Of a stretch of 64,000 nucleotides of DNA, positions 25,816-34,115 are shown one piece after another (the first letter of the stretch is position 1; every line of letters begins with the position of its first letter). This DNA comes from an uncultured Bacteroidia bacterium (GTDB lineage: Bacteria; Bacteroidota; Bacteroidia; Bacteroidales; UBA932). The translations under genes were made by a program, and so were the position numbers. The stretch spans positions 1 to 64,000 of the forward strand of contig CACZFO010000001.1 of assembly GCA_902780455.1 (NCBI GenBank). Direction: 5' to 3'. The notes beneath the pieces are model-generated. The model did not search any database and was not told the origin of the DNA. It worked only from the letters and a program-made list of their open reading frames with translations.

Positions 25816-27396
25816 TTATTTATCTTCTTTTTCCTTGATGTAAATCACGTTGCTCCGTGGAGAATGCGCGTTCTTCCTGCATGCCAGGACAATATAGTTT
25901 CCAGCCTCTTTACACTTGTGCATGAAGCCGTGGAATTTCTTTTCAAGGACGGCCTTCCAGATTATGCCGCCTTCAGGGGTGGTGCCCGCATTTTCAAGAC
26001 GGAAGACTGCAAAGCTGTCCGCACCCGGTACCTCGCTCCATCTGAGATGGGAGCCCATCCTGAAGATTTCCGGACTTCCCACAACTATCTTGGCATTCTT
26101 GAAACCCGGGCTGAGCATGTCTTCTCCGTAAAAAGAATTCAGCATCTTGCTGGTGAACTCGTCGGTGATTATGTTGTGGGTTGTAAACCAGCATTCTCCT
26201 ATCACGTTCTGACGCTCAGGACCCTTGAGGAAAGGAGCCTCGCGGCATTCCTCAACCTGTTTCTCATATTCGGAGAAATCAGGGAAGGCCTTGCTCTTGT
26301 AGCGGTAGGCGGCCATTCCAACTATCACAGGAGTGTCGCCGAGGATTCCTGACCAGCTGTCCAGCACTTTCTTGAAATCGGCTATCTGATGGCCGTGCTG
26401 CCAGTATATCTGAGGTATCAGGTAATCAATGGTTCCCTGGGCGGCCCAGTTGCGCGGATCCGCATACAGAGCCTGTGTGTTGACCAGCCTTCCTGCCGGA
26501 GAAACCCCGAACACGGCTTCCGGCCTTGTCTTATGCACGGCTTCGTGCATGACCCTCACGATTTCGTCTATGTTGGACTCTCTCCATTGGTCCAGTGTCT
26601 TTCCTGAGCCGTACTTCTGGTACAGGGCTTCGTCGTTCCACACCTTCTCGCCTTTTTTCGACTTGGCCTGCTCTCCCGTTCCCTTAAGACCGTCGGGATA
26701 GAAATAATCGTCTATGTGAAGGCCGTCAAGTTCATATTTTGACATTATCTCAACGGCAAGGTCACCAAGATATTCCCGGACCTTCGGCTGGCCCGGATCC
26801 CAGTAAAGTTTCTTTCCGTGTTCCTGCACAAGTTCGGACCTGGTGTAGCAGATGTTGTCTTCACGTCTTGGAAGATCTATCTTCCCTATTCTCAACGGGT
26901 TGATCCAGGCGTGGATTTCCATTCCCAGCGAGTGTGCGGTCTTTACTGCAACGGCCAGCGGATCATAGCCCGGACCCTCACCCGGAGTATCCGTCAGGCT
27001 CGGCGCCCACTGGAGTATCTTGGAAGGATAGAGGGCGTCCGTATTGCTCACAACCTGGAACATGACGGCGTTGCATCCGGCTCTCTTGAGGCTGGTTATA
27101 AGGCTTACAAGATCTTTCTTCTGCTGCTCCCTCTGGGAAGCGATCCTGTTCTTCCTCTCAGAAGAACTTTCAGGTGTGCCGTCTTCCTTCATCTGACGTT
27201 CAAGCTGTATCCTGACCTTTGGCCAGTCTATGCTTTCAACGGTGGAAAGCCATGCTCCCCTGAATTCAAAAGGAATGTAGATGCTGTCCTTCTCCACGTC
27301 GAACGGACGGAGAGATGTGTCTGAATCTTGAGAAAAAGCTGCGTTCAGGCCCGACAGGCCAATCAACAGGAACAAAAAAAGGAAGAATCTTTTCAT
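25816..27396 (-). CDS. GHL10 family glycoside hydrolase-like protein
   Basis: A 526-residue exported protein: signal peptide to about residue 23 (GLNAAFSQ), then the GHL10 (DUF187) TIM-barrel: EFRGAWLSTVESIDWP near the start, HAWINPLRIG, ELDGLHIDDYFYP and the late WFTTHNI. A C-terminal Ig-like domain follows (LRWSEVPGADSFAVFRLE). Related proteins are predicted to cut peptidoglycan-like or other polysaccharides at the envelope; activity is unproven for most. The ATG at 27396 is chosen because it starts a good signal peptide; 11 upstream in-frame codons would reach the promoter. Operon with the MscS channel. Confidence 0.88.
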   Translation of the reverse strand: MKRFFLFLFLLIGLSGLNAAFSQDSDTSLRPFDVEKDSIYIPFEFRGAWLSTVESIDWPKVRIQLERQMKEDGTPESSSERKNRIASQREQQKKDLVSLITSLKRAGCNAVMFQVVSNTDALYPSKILQWAPSLTDTPGEGPGYDPLAVAVKTAHSLGMEIHAWINPLRIGKIDLPRREDNICYTRSELVQEHGKKLYWDPGQPKVREYLGDLAVEIMSKYELDGLHIDDYFYPDGLKGTGEQAKSKKGEKVWNDEALYQKYGSGKTLDQWRESNIDEIVRVMHEAVHKTRPEAVFGVSPAGRLVNTQALYADPRNWAAQGTIDYLIPQIYWQHGHQIADFKKVLDSWSGILGDTPVIVGMAAYRYKSKAFPDFSEYEKQVEECREAPFLKGPERQNVIGECWFTTHNIITDEFTSKMLNSFYGEDMLSPGFKNAKIVVGSPEIFRMGSHLRWSEVPGADSFAVFRLENAGTTPEGGIIWKAVLEKKFHGFMHKCKEAGNYIVLACRKNAHSPRSNVIYIKEKEDK

Positions 27397-27426
27397 TTTA
27401 CCGATAATCGTTTTCTGCAAATTTCT

Positions 27427-27434
27427 CAAAGATA
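27427..27434 (-). promoter_or_regulatory. Bacteroidota -7 box for GHL10/mscS
   Basis: Minus strand TATCTTTG, 30 nt before the ATG at 27396. It is only 2 bp from the opposed rhomboid box. Confidence 0.5.
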
Positions 27435-27436
27435 CT

Positions 27437-27444
27437 TATTTTTG
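27437..27444 (+). promoter_or_regulatory. Bacteroidota -7 box for the rhomboid gene
   Basis: TATTTTTG, 22 nt before the ATG at 27467, back to back with the minus-strand box. Confidence 0.5.
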
Positions 27445-27466
27445 CGTACAAACCGAACATCCACCC

Positions 27467-28078
27467 ATGATTACAATCGTCATTATCGCGATAACCGTAG
27501 TGGTCAGCCTCATCGCCCTGGGAAAAAAGAACATGCTGGATTCCATGATGTTCAACGCCTACCAGGTTCACCACCACAGAAAATATTACAGGCTCCTCTC
27601 ATACGGACTTGTTCACGGCAGCTTCTCGCATCTGTTTTTCAACATGCTCACCCTGTTTTTCTTCGGGACAAGTGCAGAAGCCTGGTTCAAAGCCGCTTGG
27701 GGAAACACAGGCGGAAGTGTCCTGTACGTGGTAATGTATGTGTCGGCCCTTGCAGTAAGTTCCCTTGCAGATCTTTTCAAACACAAAGACAATCCAAATT
27801 ACAATGCCGTGGGAGCCTCAGGAGCTGTTTCCGCAGTCCTGTTCGCTTCTGTTTTCTTTGAACCTACGATGGGAATCTATTTCTATTTCATCCCGATTCC
27901 GATACCCGGTTTCATCTTTGCCCCGCTTTATCTGATATACTGCCAGTGGATGGCACGCAGGAACATGGACAACATCGGCCATACTGCACACTTCTGGGGA
28001 GCGGTATACGGATTCATCTTTCCGCTGATCATCAAACCGTCTTTATTCTACCACTTCATCAACAGCTTCAACTTCTAG
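27467..28078 (+). CDS. Rhomboid intramembrane serine protease
   Basis: A 203-residue six-helix membrane protein. The catalytic serine S118 is in GASGAVSA and the partner histidine H175 in AHFWGAVYG; the oxyanion-site H50 and N59 sit in HGSFSHLFFNM. It cleaves helices within the inner membrane; substrates are unknown. The ATG at 27467 starts a membrane helix directly. Its TAG stop shares a CTAG with the stop of the convergent nitrilase gene. Confidence 0.92.
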   Translation: MITIVIIAITVVVSLIALGKKNMLDSMMFNAYQVHHHRKYYRLLSYGLVHGSFSHLFFNMLTLFFFGTSAEAWFKAAWGNTGGSVLYVVMYVSALAVSSLADLFKHKDNPNYNAVGASGAVSAVLFASVFFEPTMGIYFYFIPIPIPGFIFAPLYLIYCQWMARRNMDNIGHTAHFWGAVYGFIFPLIIKPSLFYHFINSFNF

Positions 28079-28860
28079 AAAAGAGGATCCGCATCCTTGA
28101 GTACCGGAAACTTTGAACGGAAACGCCTGAGAGCGTCCATGTCAATGTCTGTACAGATATATGTTTCCTCTCCGTCCGGGCAGGAAGCCACGGTGTTCCC
28201 CATTGCATCTATGACCATTGTCCCTCCGACGTAATCGCAGGCCGGGTCACTTCCCACCCTGTTGACAGCCAGCACGTAACACTGGTTTTCTATGGCCCTT
28301 GCAGGAAGCAGTTTCTTCCAGGTTGGAACTCTTTTGGCCGGCCAGCTTGCAACATATATTACGGCATCATATTCAGGATTCCCGTCTTCTTCAAGGATGT
28401 TCCTTGCAAAAACAGGAAAGCGTACGTCGTAACATACCTGCAGCAGTATCCTCACTCCCCTCCAGAAGACAACGACCCGCTCCTGTCCTGCAGAATACCT
28501 GAGGTTTTCCCCTCCGTAAGTGAAAAGATGATGCTTGTCATAGGAAAAACAACCGTCGGGAGTAACAAAGTATAGGCGGTTGAAGAACCTGCCGTCAGTA
28601 TCCTTTACAGCAACGCTTCCCGCTATTGCACAGTCAAGTTCAGATGCGGTCTGCCTCATCCAACCCAGTGTAAAGCAATTTCCCCCAGAATCAATCTCCT
28701 CGGCGATTCCTTCAGGAGACGTGGCAAATCCGGTGGAAAACATTTCAGGAAGGACGAACAGGTCCGTCCCTTTTTCTTTCTCCATCAAAGACCGGTTGAG
28801 CCTGGCGTTTTCCCTTGGATCCGCCCATATTACGTTCCTTTGCAAAAGTACTGCTTTCAT
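28075..28860 (-). CDS. Nitrilase-superfamily amidohydrolase (omega-amidase/YafV type)
   Basis: A 261-residue carbon-nitrogen hydrolase with the catalytic triad E39 (LPEMF), K109 (YDKHHLF) and C143 (VCYDVRFP). Length and the FSYDKHHLFTYGGE and CYDVRFPVFARN segments match YafV/omega-amidase proteins that deaminate alpha-ketoglutaramate-type metabolites. The ATG at 28860 begins MKAVLLQRNV, the proper strand 1; a longer upstream frame would cover the ompA gene in antisense. Upstream TAAAGATA is one base off the expected box. Confidence 0.88.
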   Translation of the reverse strand: MKAVLLQRNVIWADPRENARLNRSLMEKEKGTDLFVLPEMFSTGFATSPEGIAEEIDSGGNCFTLGWMRQTASELDCAIAGSVAVKDTDGRFFNRLYFVTPDGCFSYDKHHLFTYGGENLRYSAGQERVVVFWRGVRILLQVCYDVRFPVFARNILEEDGNPEYDAVIYVASWPAKRVPTWKKLLPARAIENQCYVLAVNRVGSDPACDYVGGTMVIDAMGNTVASCPDGEETYICTDIDMDALRRFRSKFPVLKDADPLF

Positions 28861-28965
28861 ATATGCTGAATTTGTATGGTGTAAAGATAAGTTTATTTTT
28901 TTGGACTTATTCCAGGCGTTTTTATTAACTTGCACTACAAGAAAACAATCATAAAACAAATTAAT

Positions 28966-29652
28966 ATGAAAAAGATTATTATCGTTCTGATGGTGGCCCT
29001 TCTTATTGTTCCCGGATGTGGCAACATGAATCAGACAACTAAGGGCGGACTCCTTGGCGGAGGTGCCGGAGCAGCAGTTGGAGCAGGTCTTGGAGCTTTG
29101 ATCGGCAAAGGCAAGGGAGCTGCCATAGGCGCAGCAATCGGCAGTGCCGTTGGAGCAGGTGCCGGAGTCATTATCGGCCGCAAGATGGACAAGAAGGCCG
29201 AGCAACTTCAGAAAGAACTCGAGAACGCCAAGGTTGAGACCGTTACCGACGTGAACGGGCTCGAGGCCATAAAGATAACCTTTGAAAGCGGACTTCTTTT
29301 CAAGACCGGAAAGAGCGATCTTTCAGCAGCTTCAAAGAATGACCTTGCAAAGTTTGCAACTTCAATGAAAGACATGGCCGACACCGACATCACAATCTAC
29401 GGCCACACAGACAACACCGGTAGCGCCCAGGTTAACGAAAGGCTCTCTCTTGAAAGGGCCGGCGCCGTAAGGAACTACCTGCACACCCTTGGCATCGCTG
29501 ACACCAGGATGACAAGCGAAGGCAAGTCTTTCAACGAGCCTGTTGCAGACAATTCAACCGAAGCCGGAAGGGCTCAGAACAGAAGAGTTGAGGTTTACGT
29601 TACAGCCAACAAGACCATGATCGAGCAGGCTGAAGCCGGAACCCTCAATTAA
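28966..29652 (+). CDS. OmpA-family lipoprotein with a glycine-zipper segment
   Basis: A 228-residue lipoprotein: lipobox VPGC with C18, then a glycine-rich zipper (residues about 27-70: GGGAGAAVGAGLGALIGKGK and similar) and the OmpA peptidoglycan-binding domain (IYGHTDNTGSAQVNERLSLERA, GRAQNRRVEVYV). It should tether the outer membrane to the wall, like Pal/YiaD. The ATG at 28966 opens the signal peptide. Its TAA stop overlaps that of the convergent LOG gene within TTAA. No clean -7 box was found. Confidence 0.9.
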   Translation: MKKIIIVLMVALLIVPGCGNMNQTTKGGLLGGGAGAAVGAGLGALIGKGKGAAIGAAIGSAVGAGAGVIIGRKMDKKAEQLQKELENAKVETVTDVNGLEAIKITFESGLLFKTGKSDLSAASKNDLAKFATSMKDMADTDITIYGHTDNTGSAQVNERLSLERAGAVRNYLHTLGIADTRMTSEGKSFNEPVADNSTEAGRAQNRRVEVYVTANKTMIEQAEAGTLN

Positions 29653-30218
29653 TCTTCCGTTCCAGACAAAGAAAAACGCTTGATTTCATCCAGGCTGCTG
29701 CAGAAGACAATCCTGCTGCGGTAATCTCCCCTTATCATGCCTTCTTTCTCAAGATGGTCCATAAGGTTTTTCAATGGCTGCCAGAAACCGCCCACATCGT
29801 AGATGAGCATCTTCTTTGAATGGTATCCTATCGTTGAGGAAGATACCACGGTAAAGATTTCATCCAGCGTTCCTATTCCTCCCGGAAGGGCTATCAAGAC
29901 ATCGCTGTTTTCAACTATCAAGTCCTTCCTCTGGGAAAGGTTGCTGCATCTTATCGTCCTGTCCATCGGTGAGAAAACCTTTCCTCTTTCTTCTATTATG
30001 GAAGGAACAACTCCGATGAGAGAACCCTCTGAGCCATCTGTCCCAAGAGAGCGCCCTTCGAGGAAACTCCGGCCCACAGTCTCCATAAGTCCAAGAGAGC
30101 AACCTCCCCACACAAGGCTGTGGCCGTTTTCTCCGATCCATCGTCCGAGTCTTTTTGTTTCCTCAAAATATAAATCCGGAATGTTGGCATTTGCCGAACA
30201 GAAAATACCTATAAACAT
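29649..30218 (-). CDS. LOG family protein (nucleoside 5'-monophosphate phosphoribohydrolase-like)
   Basis: A 189-residue Rossmann protein of the TIGR00730 family. The signature PGGIGTLDEIFTV is present, as is GGCSLGLMETVGR near residue 38. LOG enzymes cut nucleoside monophosphates at the ribose-base bond; in bacteria many are general nucleotide hydrolases. It is the last gene of the pspC-padR-pspC operon, 13 nt after pspC, so it may be co-regulated by PadR. Confidence 0.85.
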   Translation of the reverse strand: MFIGIFCSANANIPDLYFEETKRLGRWIGENGHSLVWGGCSLGLMETVGRSFLEGRSLGTDGSEGSLIGVVPSIIEERGKVFSPMDRTIRCSNLSQRKDLIVENSDVLIALPGGIGTLDEIFTVVSSSTIGYHSKKMLIYDVGGFWQPLKNLMDHLEKEGMIRGDYRSRIVFCSSLDEIKRFSLSGTED

Positions 30219-30231
30219 CGCAATTACTTTT

Positions 30232-31893
30232 TTACTCCGGATTACTTATTACAACAACACTACTGTCTGGAATGCAAAGCCTGGTGGAAACATAAGTTCC
30301 GTCAAACTTGTTTTTCTTTGTAACTACAACAGGATGAAGGGTTATCAGCGAATCCTTTATCTCTACAAGAGCCTGGGCATTCTCTGACTTGTCCTCAAAC
30401 ACCTTCCACCTGTCAAGGAAAGAAATGCGGCCCACTGATATTTCCATTTCTGCCTTGATGGTCGTATCCCTGACAACCTTAAGGGCATCTGCCGCTGCAG
30501 TTGAATCATCAACGATCGTAGAAGAACTCTTGTGGTCTATCTCAAGCCTCGGATATATTGCATAAGCCGTCTTGAGGTTGCGTCCCTTGGAAACAAACAG
30601 ATAGTATTCCCTGTCATAATAATCCTCCGAATCAACCACATAACTGCATTTTTCAGAGTCGTCATCCTTATCCAGCCTGTTTCCGTTCCAGCTCACATAC
30701 AGACCTGCTTTCTGATTTCCCATGCGGCTGAACCTGTCACGCATCTTCTCCCATTTCAACGCTTCTCCATCCAAAGACTCCGGAAGTGCCGCATACTTTA
30801 CATACAGGGTGTCGTAATGTTTTGGGAATTCCTTGGATACATAAGAATAACGCCCTCCTGACCCTGGCCAGAGTTCTGAAGAAGAACCTGCCAGAATGGA
30901 TCCTGTGATAATGGCAACCAGCCACACTAGGAACATGATGAGCCCCGGACGGTATTTTGGCCTTTTAAGGTTGAAAAGCCATCTTATGCCAAGGTATAGG
31001 AATACCAGACATGGAATTATTACAGAAAGCACAAATGTAACCTTGATAAGAATCCTCAGCCACGGGCTCATCTGCAGGAAACTCAGGGCATTTACAGGAT
31101 TAACCCCGAACAGGCTGTCAGAACCTATGAGCAGTGCTGCCGCAAAGGCAAAGCCGCAAAGCCCGATGAATATGAAAAACAATCCGAGAAGAACCTTGAT
31201 CAGGCGCCCCAGCCACCATCCTGCCGGCCTGGTCTGGTTTGCATAGTTTTCTTCAGCTCCCCTGATTCCGGGATCCGTGCCTGACATAAGGCATTTCTGA
31301 CTGTATGTCTTTGCAGAAGGAACCACGATCCAGAGTATTATGTAACCTACTACGCAGAATGAGAACAGCGAAGGAATGACATGGTATCCAAAGAATCCGT
31401 GCAAGTGAAAGAATCCACGTCCGATAAACTGGAAAGCCAGGATTACCGCAAGTATGATTCTCAGGACAGACGGGTCAAACTTGAAATAATGGGCAAGGCC
31501 GCTGCACACTCCACCTATCATCCTGTCTGAAGGATCCCTGTAAAGACGTTTTTTGATTGGCTGAACATTGACTGCCGCCTGGCCTGAAGCAAAATCACCG
31601 GCATCGTTCCCGCCCCGGTTATCTTCTTCCTGGCTGTCTTCAAACTGGTTGGGAGAACCCATAAGGTCTATCACTTTCTCAACCCTTTCAAGGGTGACAA
31701 CATCCTCCTTTGTATGTTTTTCAAGCAGGAGCTCCGCAATGCGGCTCTCTATGTCATCCACGATTTCCTTGCCTCCCGGGCGGTTTGCATAGTATTTTTC
31801 AATACCCCTGAGATAGCTGTCCAAACGGCTGAAACCTTCTTTGTTTATAATGAAGGAAACGCCTCCTATGCTAACTTTCAAAGCCTCTTCCAT
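30232..31893 (-). CDS. PspC-domain membrane protein, long form
   Basis: A 553-residue protein. Residues 1-75 form the helical domain typical of Bacteroidota PspC proteins (IEKYYANRPGG, DIESRIAELLLEK); a PspC domain follows (KRLYRDPSDRMIGGVCSGLAHYFKFDP, about 115-195) with its aromatic-rich helices, then at least three further membrane helices and a C-terminal soluble region of about 190 residues with no motif I recognise. PspC relatives sense or stabilise membrane stress. Its start overlaps the padR stop by one nt. It shares N-terminal and PspC domains with the short form at 32286. Confidence 0.85.
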   Translation of the reverse strand: MEEALKVSIGGVSFIINKEGFSRLDSYLRGIEKYYANRPGGKEIVDDIESRIAELLLEKHTKEDVVTLERVEKVIDLMGSPNQFEDSQEEDNRGGNDAGDFASGQAAVNVQPIKKRLYRDPSDRMIGGVCSGLAHYFKFDPSVLRIILAVILAFQFIGRGFFHLHGFFGYHVIPSLFSFCVVGYIILWIVVPSAKTYSQKCLMSGTDPGIRGAEENYANQTRPAGWWLGRLIKVLLGLFFIFIGLCGFAFAAALLIGSDSLFGVNPVNALSFLQMSPWLRILIKVTFVLSVIIPCLVFLYLGIRWLFNLKRPKYRPGLIMFLVWLVAIITGSILAGSSSELWPGSGGRYSYVSKEFPKHYDTLYVKYAALPESLDGEALKWEKMRDRFSRMGNQKAGLYVSWNGNRLDKDDDSEKCSYVVDSEDYYDREYYLFVSKGRNLKTAYAIYPRLEIDHKSSSTIVDDSTAAADALKVVRDTTIKAEMEISVGRISFLDRWKVFEDKSENAQALVEIKDSLITLHPVVVTKKNKFDGTYVSTRLCIPDSSVVVISNPE

Positions 31894-32282
31894 TATCTTT
31901 CCTCCTTGTTCAATTCTATTCCTGTCTTCAGGTAATCTACCGTACGTACCACCTCTCCCCAGGCCTCGTCCATCAGTTCAAGGGCCTTGTGTCCCTTTTC
32001 AGTAAGAGAGTAGTATTTTCTAGGCGGTCCGCTTGGGCTTTCCTCCCACCTGTAGGAAAGAAGCCCCTGGTTCTTCTGGCGGGCAAGCAGCGGGTAAAGC
32101 GTTCCTTCCACAACTATCATCTTTGCCGCCTTGAGTTCTGAAATCATAGGAGAAACATAGGAATCTCCCTTCCTGAGTATGCTGAGTATGCAATACTCCA
32201 GAACCCCCTTTCGCATCTGGGCCTTAATGTTCTCTGCATTGAGCTCGAGATCCAGGCCGCTTACATTGTCCCTGATTTCCAT
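31893..32282 (-). CDS. PadR family transcriptional regulator
   Basis: A 129-residue winged-helix protein: MRKGVLEYCILSILRKGDSY (helix 1), VVEGTLYPLLARQKNQGLL (recognition helix and wing) and KYYSLTEKGHKAL are the PadR hallmarks, with a short C-terminal dimer helix. PadR repressors respond to small molecules or stress. Sandwiched between two pspC genes it most likely controls that operon and binds the repeats at 32927-32986. Starts 3 nt after the first pspC. Confidence 0.92.
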   Translation of the reverse strand: MEIRDNVSGLDLELNAENIKAQMRKGVLEYCILSILRKGDSYVSPMISELKAAKMIVVEGTLYPLLARQKNQGLLSYRWEESPSGPPRKYYSLTEKGHKALELMDEAWGEVVRTVDYLKTGIELNKEER

Positions 32283-32285
32283 AAA

Positions 32286-32876
32286 CTACCTCCTCCTTGT
32301 AAATTTTTCTATGTTCTCTGCCGTGAGCGGCCAACCTCTCATCTCGCATTTTTCAACCGGAGTCTTTGCCGGCGGAGCCACAATCCAAAGGATTATGTAA
32401 AGAAGGATACCGCCGCCTATGAACAATGTCAGAATCACGAATATTATCTTGAGAATCGTGGAATCAAAATCAAGATAGTATCCCAAACCTGCGCACACAC
32501 CTCCTATGACCGCCGAGTCTGTGTCTCTGTAAAGCTTCCTTCTTGGCTTTTCAACCTCATAAGCGGCAGCCTGGGCGGCACCGGCATTTGAGAAGTCCCT
32601 TCCGGAATAATGTGTGTAAGCTGTTCCGTCTGGCATTCCAAGCTGGGCGATGATTTCTTCTATCATCAAAATATTCACAACATTTCTCTCCGGCGTTACC
32701 TTGAAGGAAAGTATCTCCGCTATCCTGTCCTCCAGTTCAGACATGGTAGCATCAGACTGGATGCCGGCAGAAGACCTGGTCCTGAAAGCTTCAAGATAAT
32801 CCTTCAAAGCCTGGCAGGCATCTTTCTCAAGAGTGAAACCTTTGTTGCCGATGGCAACGTTTACTACTTCTTTCAT
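32286..32876 (-). CDS. PspC-domain membrane protein, short form
   Basis: A 196-residue protein with the same N-terminal helical domain as the long form (ELEDRIAEILSFK) and one PspC domain (RKLYRDTDSAVIGGVCAGLGYYLDFDS, then two helices ending in LYIILWIVAPP). First gene of pspC-padR-pspC-LOG. The N-terminus begins MKEVVNVAIGNKGFTLEKD; the cytoplasmic domain probably faces PadR-type signalling, though this is inference. Confidence 0.88.
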   Translation of the reverse strand: MKEVVNVAIGNKGFTLEKDACQALKDYLEAFRTRSSAGIQSDATMSELEDRIAEILSFKVTPERNVVNILMIEEIIAQLGMPDGTAYTHYSGRDFSNAGAAQAAAYEVEKPRRKLYRDTDSAVIGGVCAGLGYYLDFDSTILKIIFVILTLFIGGGILLYIILWIVAPPAKTPVEKCEMRGWPLTAENIEKFTRRR

Positions 32877-32926
32877 ATCTGTTGTTTTTAGTTGTTCAGC
32901 GATAAGTGTTTTGTCTTAAATGGTAT

Positions 32927-32986
32927 TTTGTACTGCAAACATACTACATTTTTACAGTACTTTGTATCGCAAGGTAGTATATTTTT
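32927..32986. repeat. Direct and inverted repeats at the pspC-padR promoter (candidate PadR operator)
   Basis: Two imperfect direct repeats of about 26 nt, starting TTTGTA at 32927 and 32961 and ending in ATTTTT at 32953 and 32986, share about 20 positions. Within them GTACTG (32930-32935) and CAGTAC (32955-32960) form an inverted repeat. The set covers the minus-strand -7 box at 32936-32943. Of the 187-nt gap (32877-33063) the remainder holds the secG terminator hairpin and nothing coding. Confidence 0.5.
32936..32943 (-). promoter_or_regulatory. Bacteroidota -7 box for the pspC-padR operon
   Basis: Minus strand TATGTTTG, 59 nt before the ATG at 32876, inside the repeat block. This is consistent with repression by a protein bound over the promoter. 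Confidence 0.5.
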
Positions 32987-32993
32987 AAGAAAA

Positions 32994-33031
32994 CCTGATA
33001 CCTCAGATGAAACACTTACCTTAGTATCAGG
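32994..33031 (-). terminator. Hairpin downstream of secG
   Basis: CCTGATAC (32994-33001) and GTATCAGG (33024-33031) form a perfect 8-bp stem with a 22-nt loop. On the minus strand it is followed by a short T-rich run, about 30 nt after the secG stop. A long loop makes it a moderate terminator candidate. Confidence 0.45.
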
Positions 33032-33063
33032 CTATTATAATAATTGTTACGTTTTTGTTACAA

Positions 33064-33423
33064 TTACTGCTGTGCAGGGGTTTCTTCTGCCGGTGTCTCA
33101 GCTGCAGGCTGTCCCTGTCCTGAAATAGGGAAGGTTGGAGCAGCATTGGCTGGAACGTTCTGCTGGATCTGCTTGGTAATGTCAACCTGGGTCCTGTTGC
33201 TTGTAGAAATGGCTGCGGTTGCTGCAATGCTGAATACGATTATGATCGCTGCAAACCACCAGGTTGCCTTCTCAAGTATGTCGGCAGCCTGTCTTACGCC
33301 AAATGCCTGGTTACCGGCTGCAAAATTGGAAGCAAGTCCGCCACCCTTTGAATTCTGGAGAAGGACGGCAATGGTCAGCAATATACTTGCTATCACGATT
33401 ATTGTTACAAAAATTCCGTACAT
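33064..33423 (-). CDS. secG: Preprotein translocase subunit SecG
   Basis: A 119-residue two-helix membrane protein: VTIIVIASILLTIAVLLQNS, the conserved KGGGLASNFA linker, FGVRQAADILEKATWW, then a second helix and a Pro/Ala/Glu/Gln-rich C-terminal tail (PAAETPAEETPAQQ) common in Bacteroidota SecG. It aids SecYEG export. Last gene of the sigma-54 activator-lptE-TPR-secG operon, 11 nt after the TPR gene. Confidence 0.93.
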   Translation of the reverse strand: MYGIFVTIIVIASILLTIAVLLQNSKGGGLASNFAAGNQAFGVRQAADILEKATWWFAAIIIVFSIAATAAISTSNRTQVDITKQIQQNVPANAAPTFPISGQGQPAAETPAEETPAQQ

Positions 33424-33434
33424 ATCAGTCTAAA

Positions 33435-34115
33435 TTATTCCTCTTTATTCTTCAAATCATTTACAAGGGCTGCAAAGTAAGCACTTTTTTGCGGATATAG
33501 CAAAATTAGTTTTGAGAAAACTTCTATGGCCTTGTCATAAAAGCCCTGTTGGGCGTATATGTGACCAAGTGTTTCGGTACAGAAAGCCAGGTCGTCAAAG
33601 TTGACTTTTCCGTCTTCTGTCATCATGGAGGTTTTCTTTGCAGAAGAAGCTGCAGCCGGTTCCTCCTGCTTTTTGCCTGCATCCTCATCAGAGGCACGGT
33701 AGAACGGACTGGCCTTGAGCTTGAGTTCCATGTCTTCTTCCGGGGATATGCTCTTGAGGTCTTCCTTTGAGAAGAAGTCTCCTCCTACCACAACCACCCT
33801 TGGCTTATGGACGGTTTCCATATCGATGGCAGTTTCTGCAACGGCCTCCGGCTCAGGGGTGTCCTGAACGGCAATCTCTTCCGGAAGGTCTTCCTGGAGC
33901 GGGGAATGGATCCTGTCATACAATGTCTTCCTGGAAGAGAGGAAAACGGCCGAGGCCGAAAGCTTTTCAAGAAAGGCCTCCTTGTCTATGCGGAAAAGCC
34001 TCTCCATCATCGTCTGCCTCAGGTACGAAAACCATGGGCACTGCTTGAGCAAGGCCTCCATCTCCAGAACATCCAGAGCAGGAACATCACGATATTTGAG
34101 TTCGCCTATCTCCAT
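33435..34115 (-). CDS. TPR-containing protein conserved between lptE and secG
   Basis: A 226-residue cytosolic protein without signal or helix. An N-terminal block (ALDVLEMEALLKQCPWFSYL) looks like a short helical repeat; the middle is acidic and disordered (PEPEAVAETAIDM, KKQEEPAAASSAKK); the C-terminus has one TPR (LAFCTETLGHIYAQQGFYDKAIEVFSKLI). It overlaps lptE by 10 nt. The position between an LPS transport lipoprotein and secG suggests an envelope-related helper. Function unknown. Confidence 0.75.
   Translation of the reverse strand: MEIGELKYRDVPALDVLEMEALLKQCPWFSYLRQTMMERLFRIDKEAFLEKLSASAVFLSSRKTLYDRIHSPLQEDLPEEIAVQDTPEPEAVAETAIDMETVHKPRVVVVGGDFFSKEDLKSISPEEDMELKLKASPFYRASDEDAGKKQEEPAAASSAKKTSMMTEDGKVNFDDLAFCTETLGHIYAQQGFYDKAIEVFSKLILLYPQKSAYFAALVNDLKNKEE

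Noticed and set aside
32892..33128. 78-codon frame spanning the pspC-secG gap
   Set aside because: Covers repeats, a terminator hairpin and the end of secG; composition and lack of motif argue against a gene.
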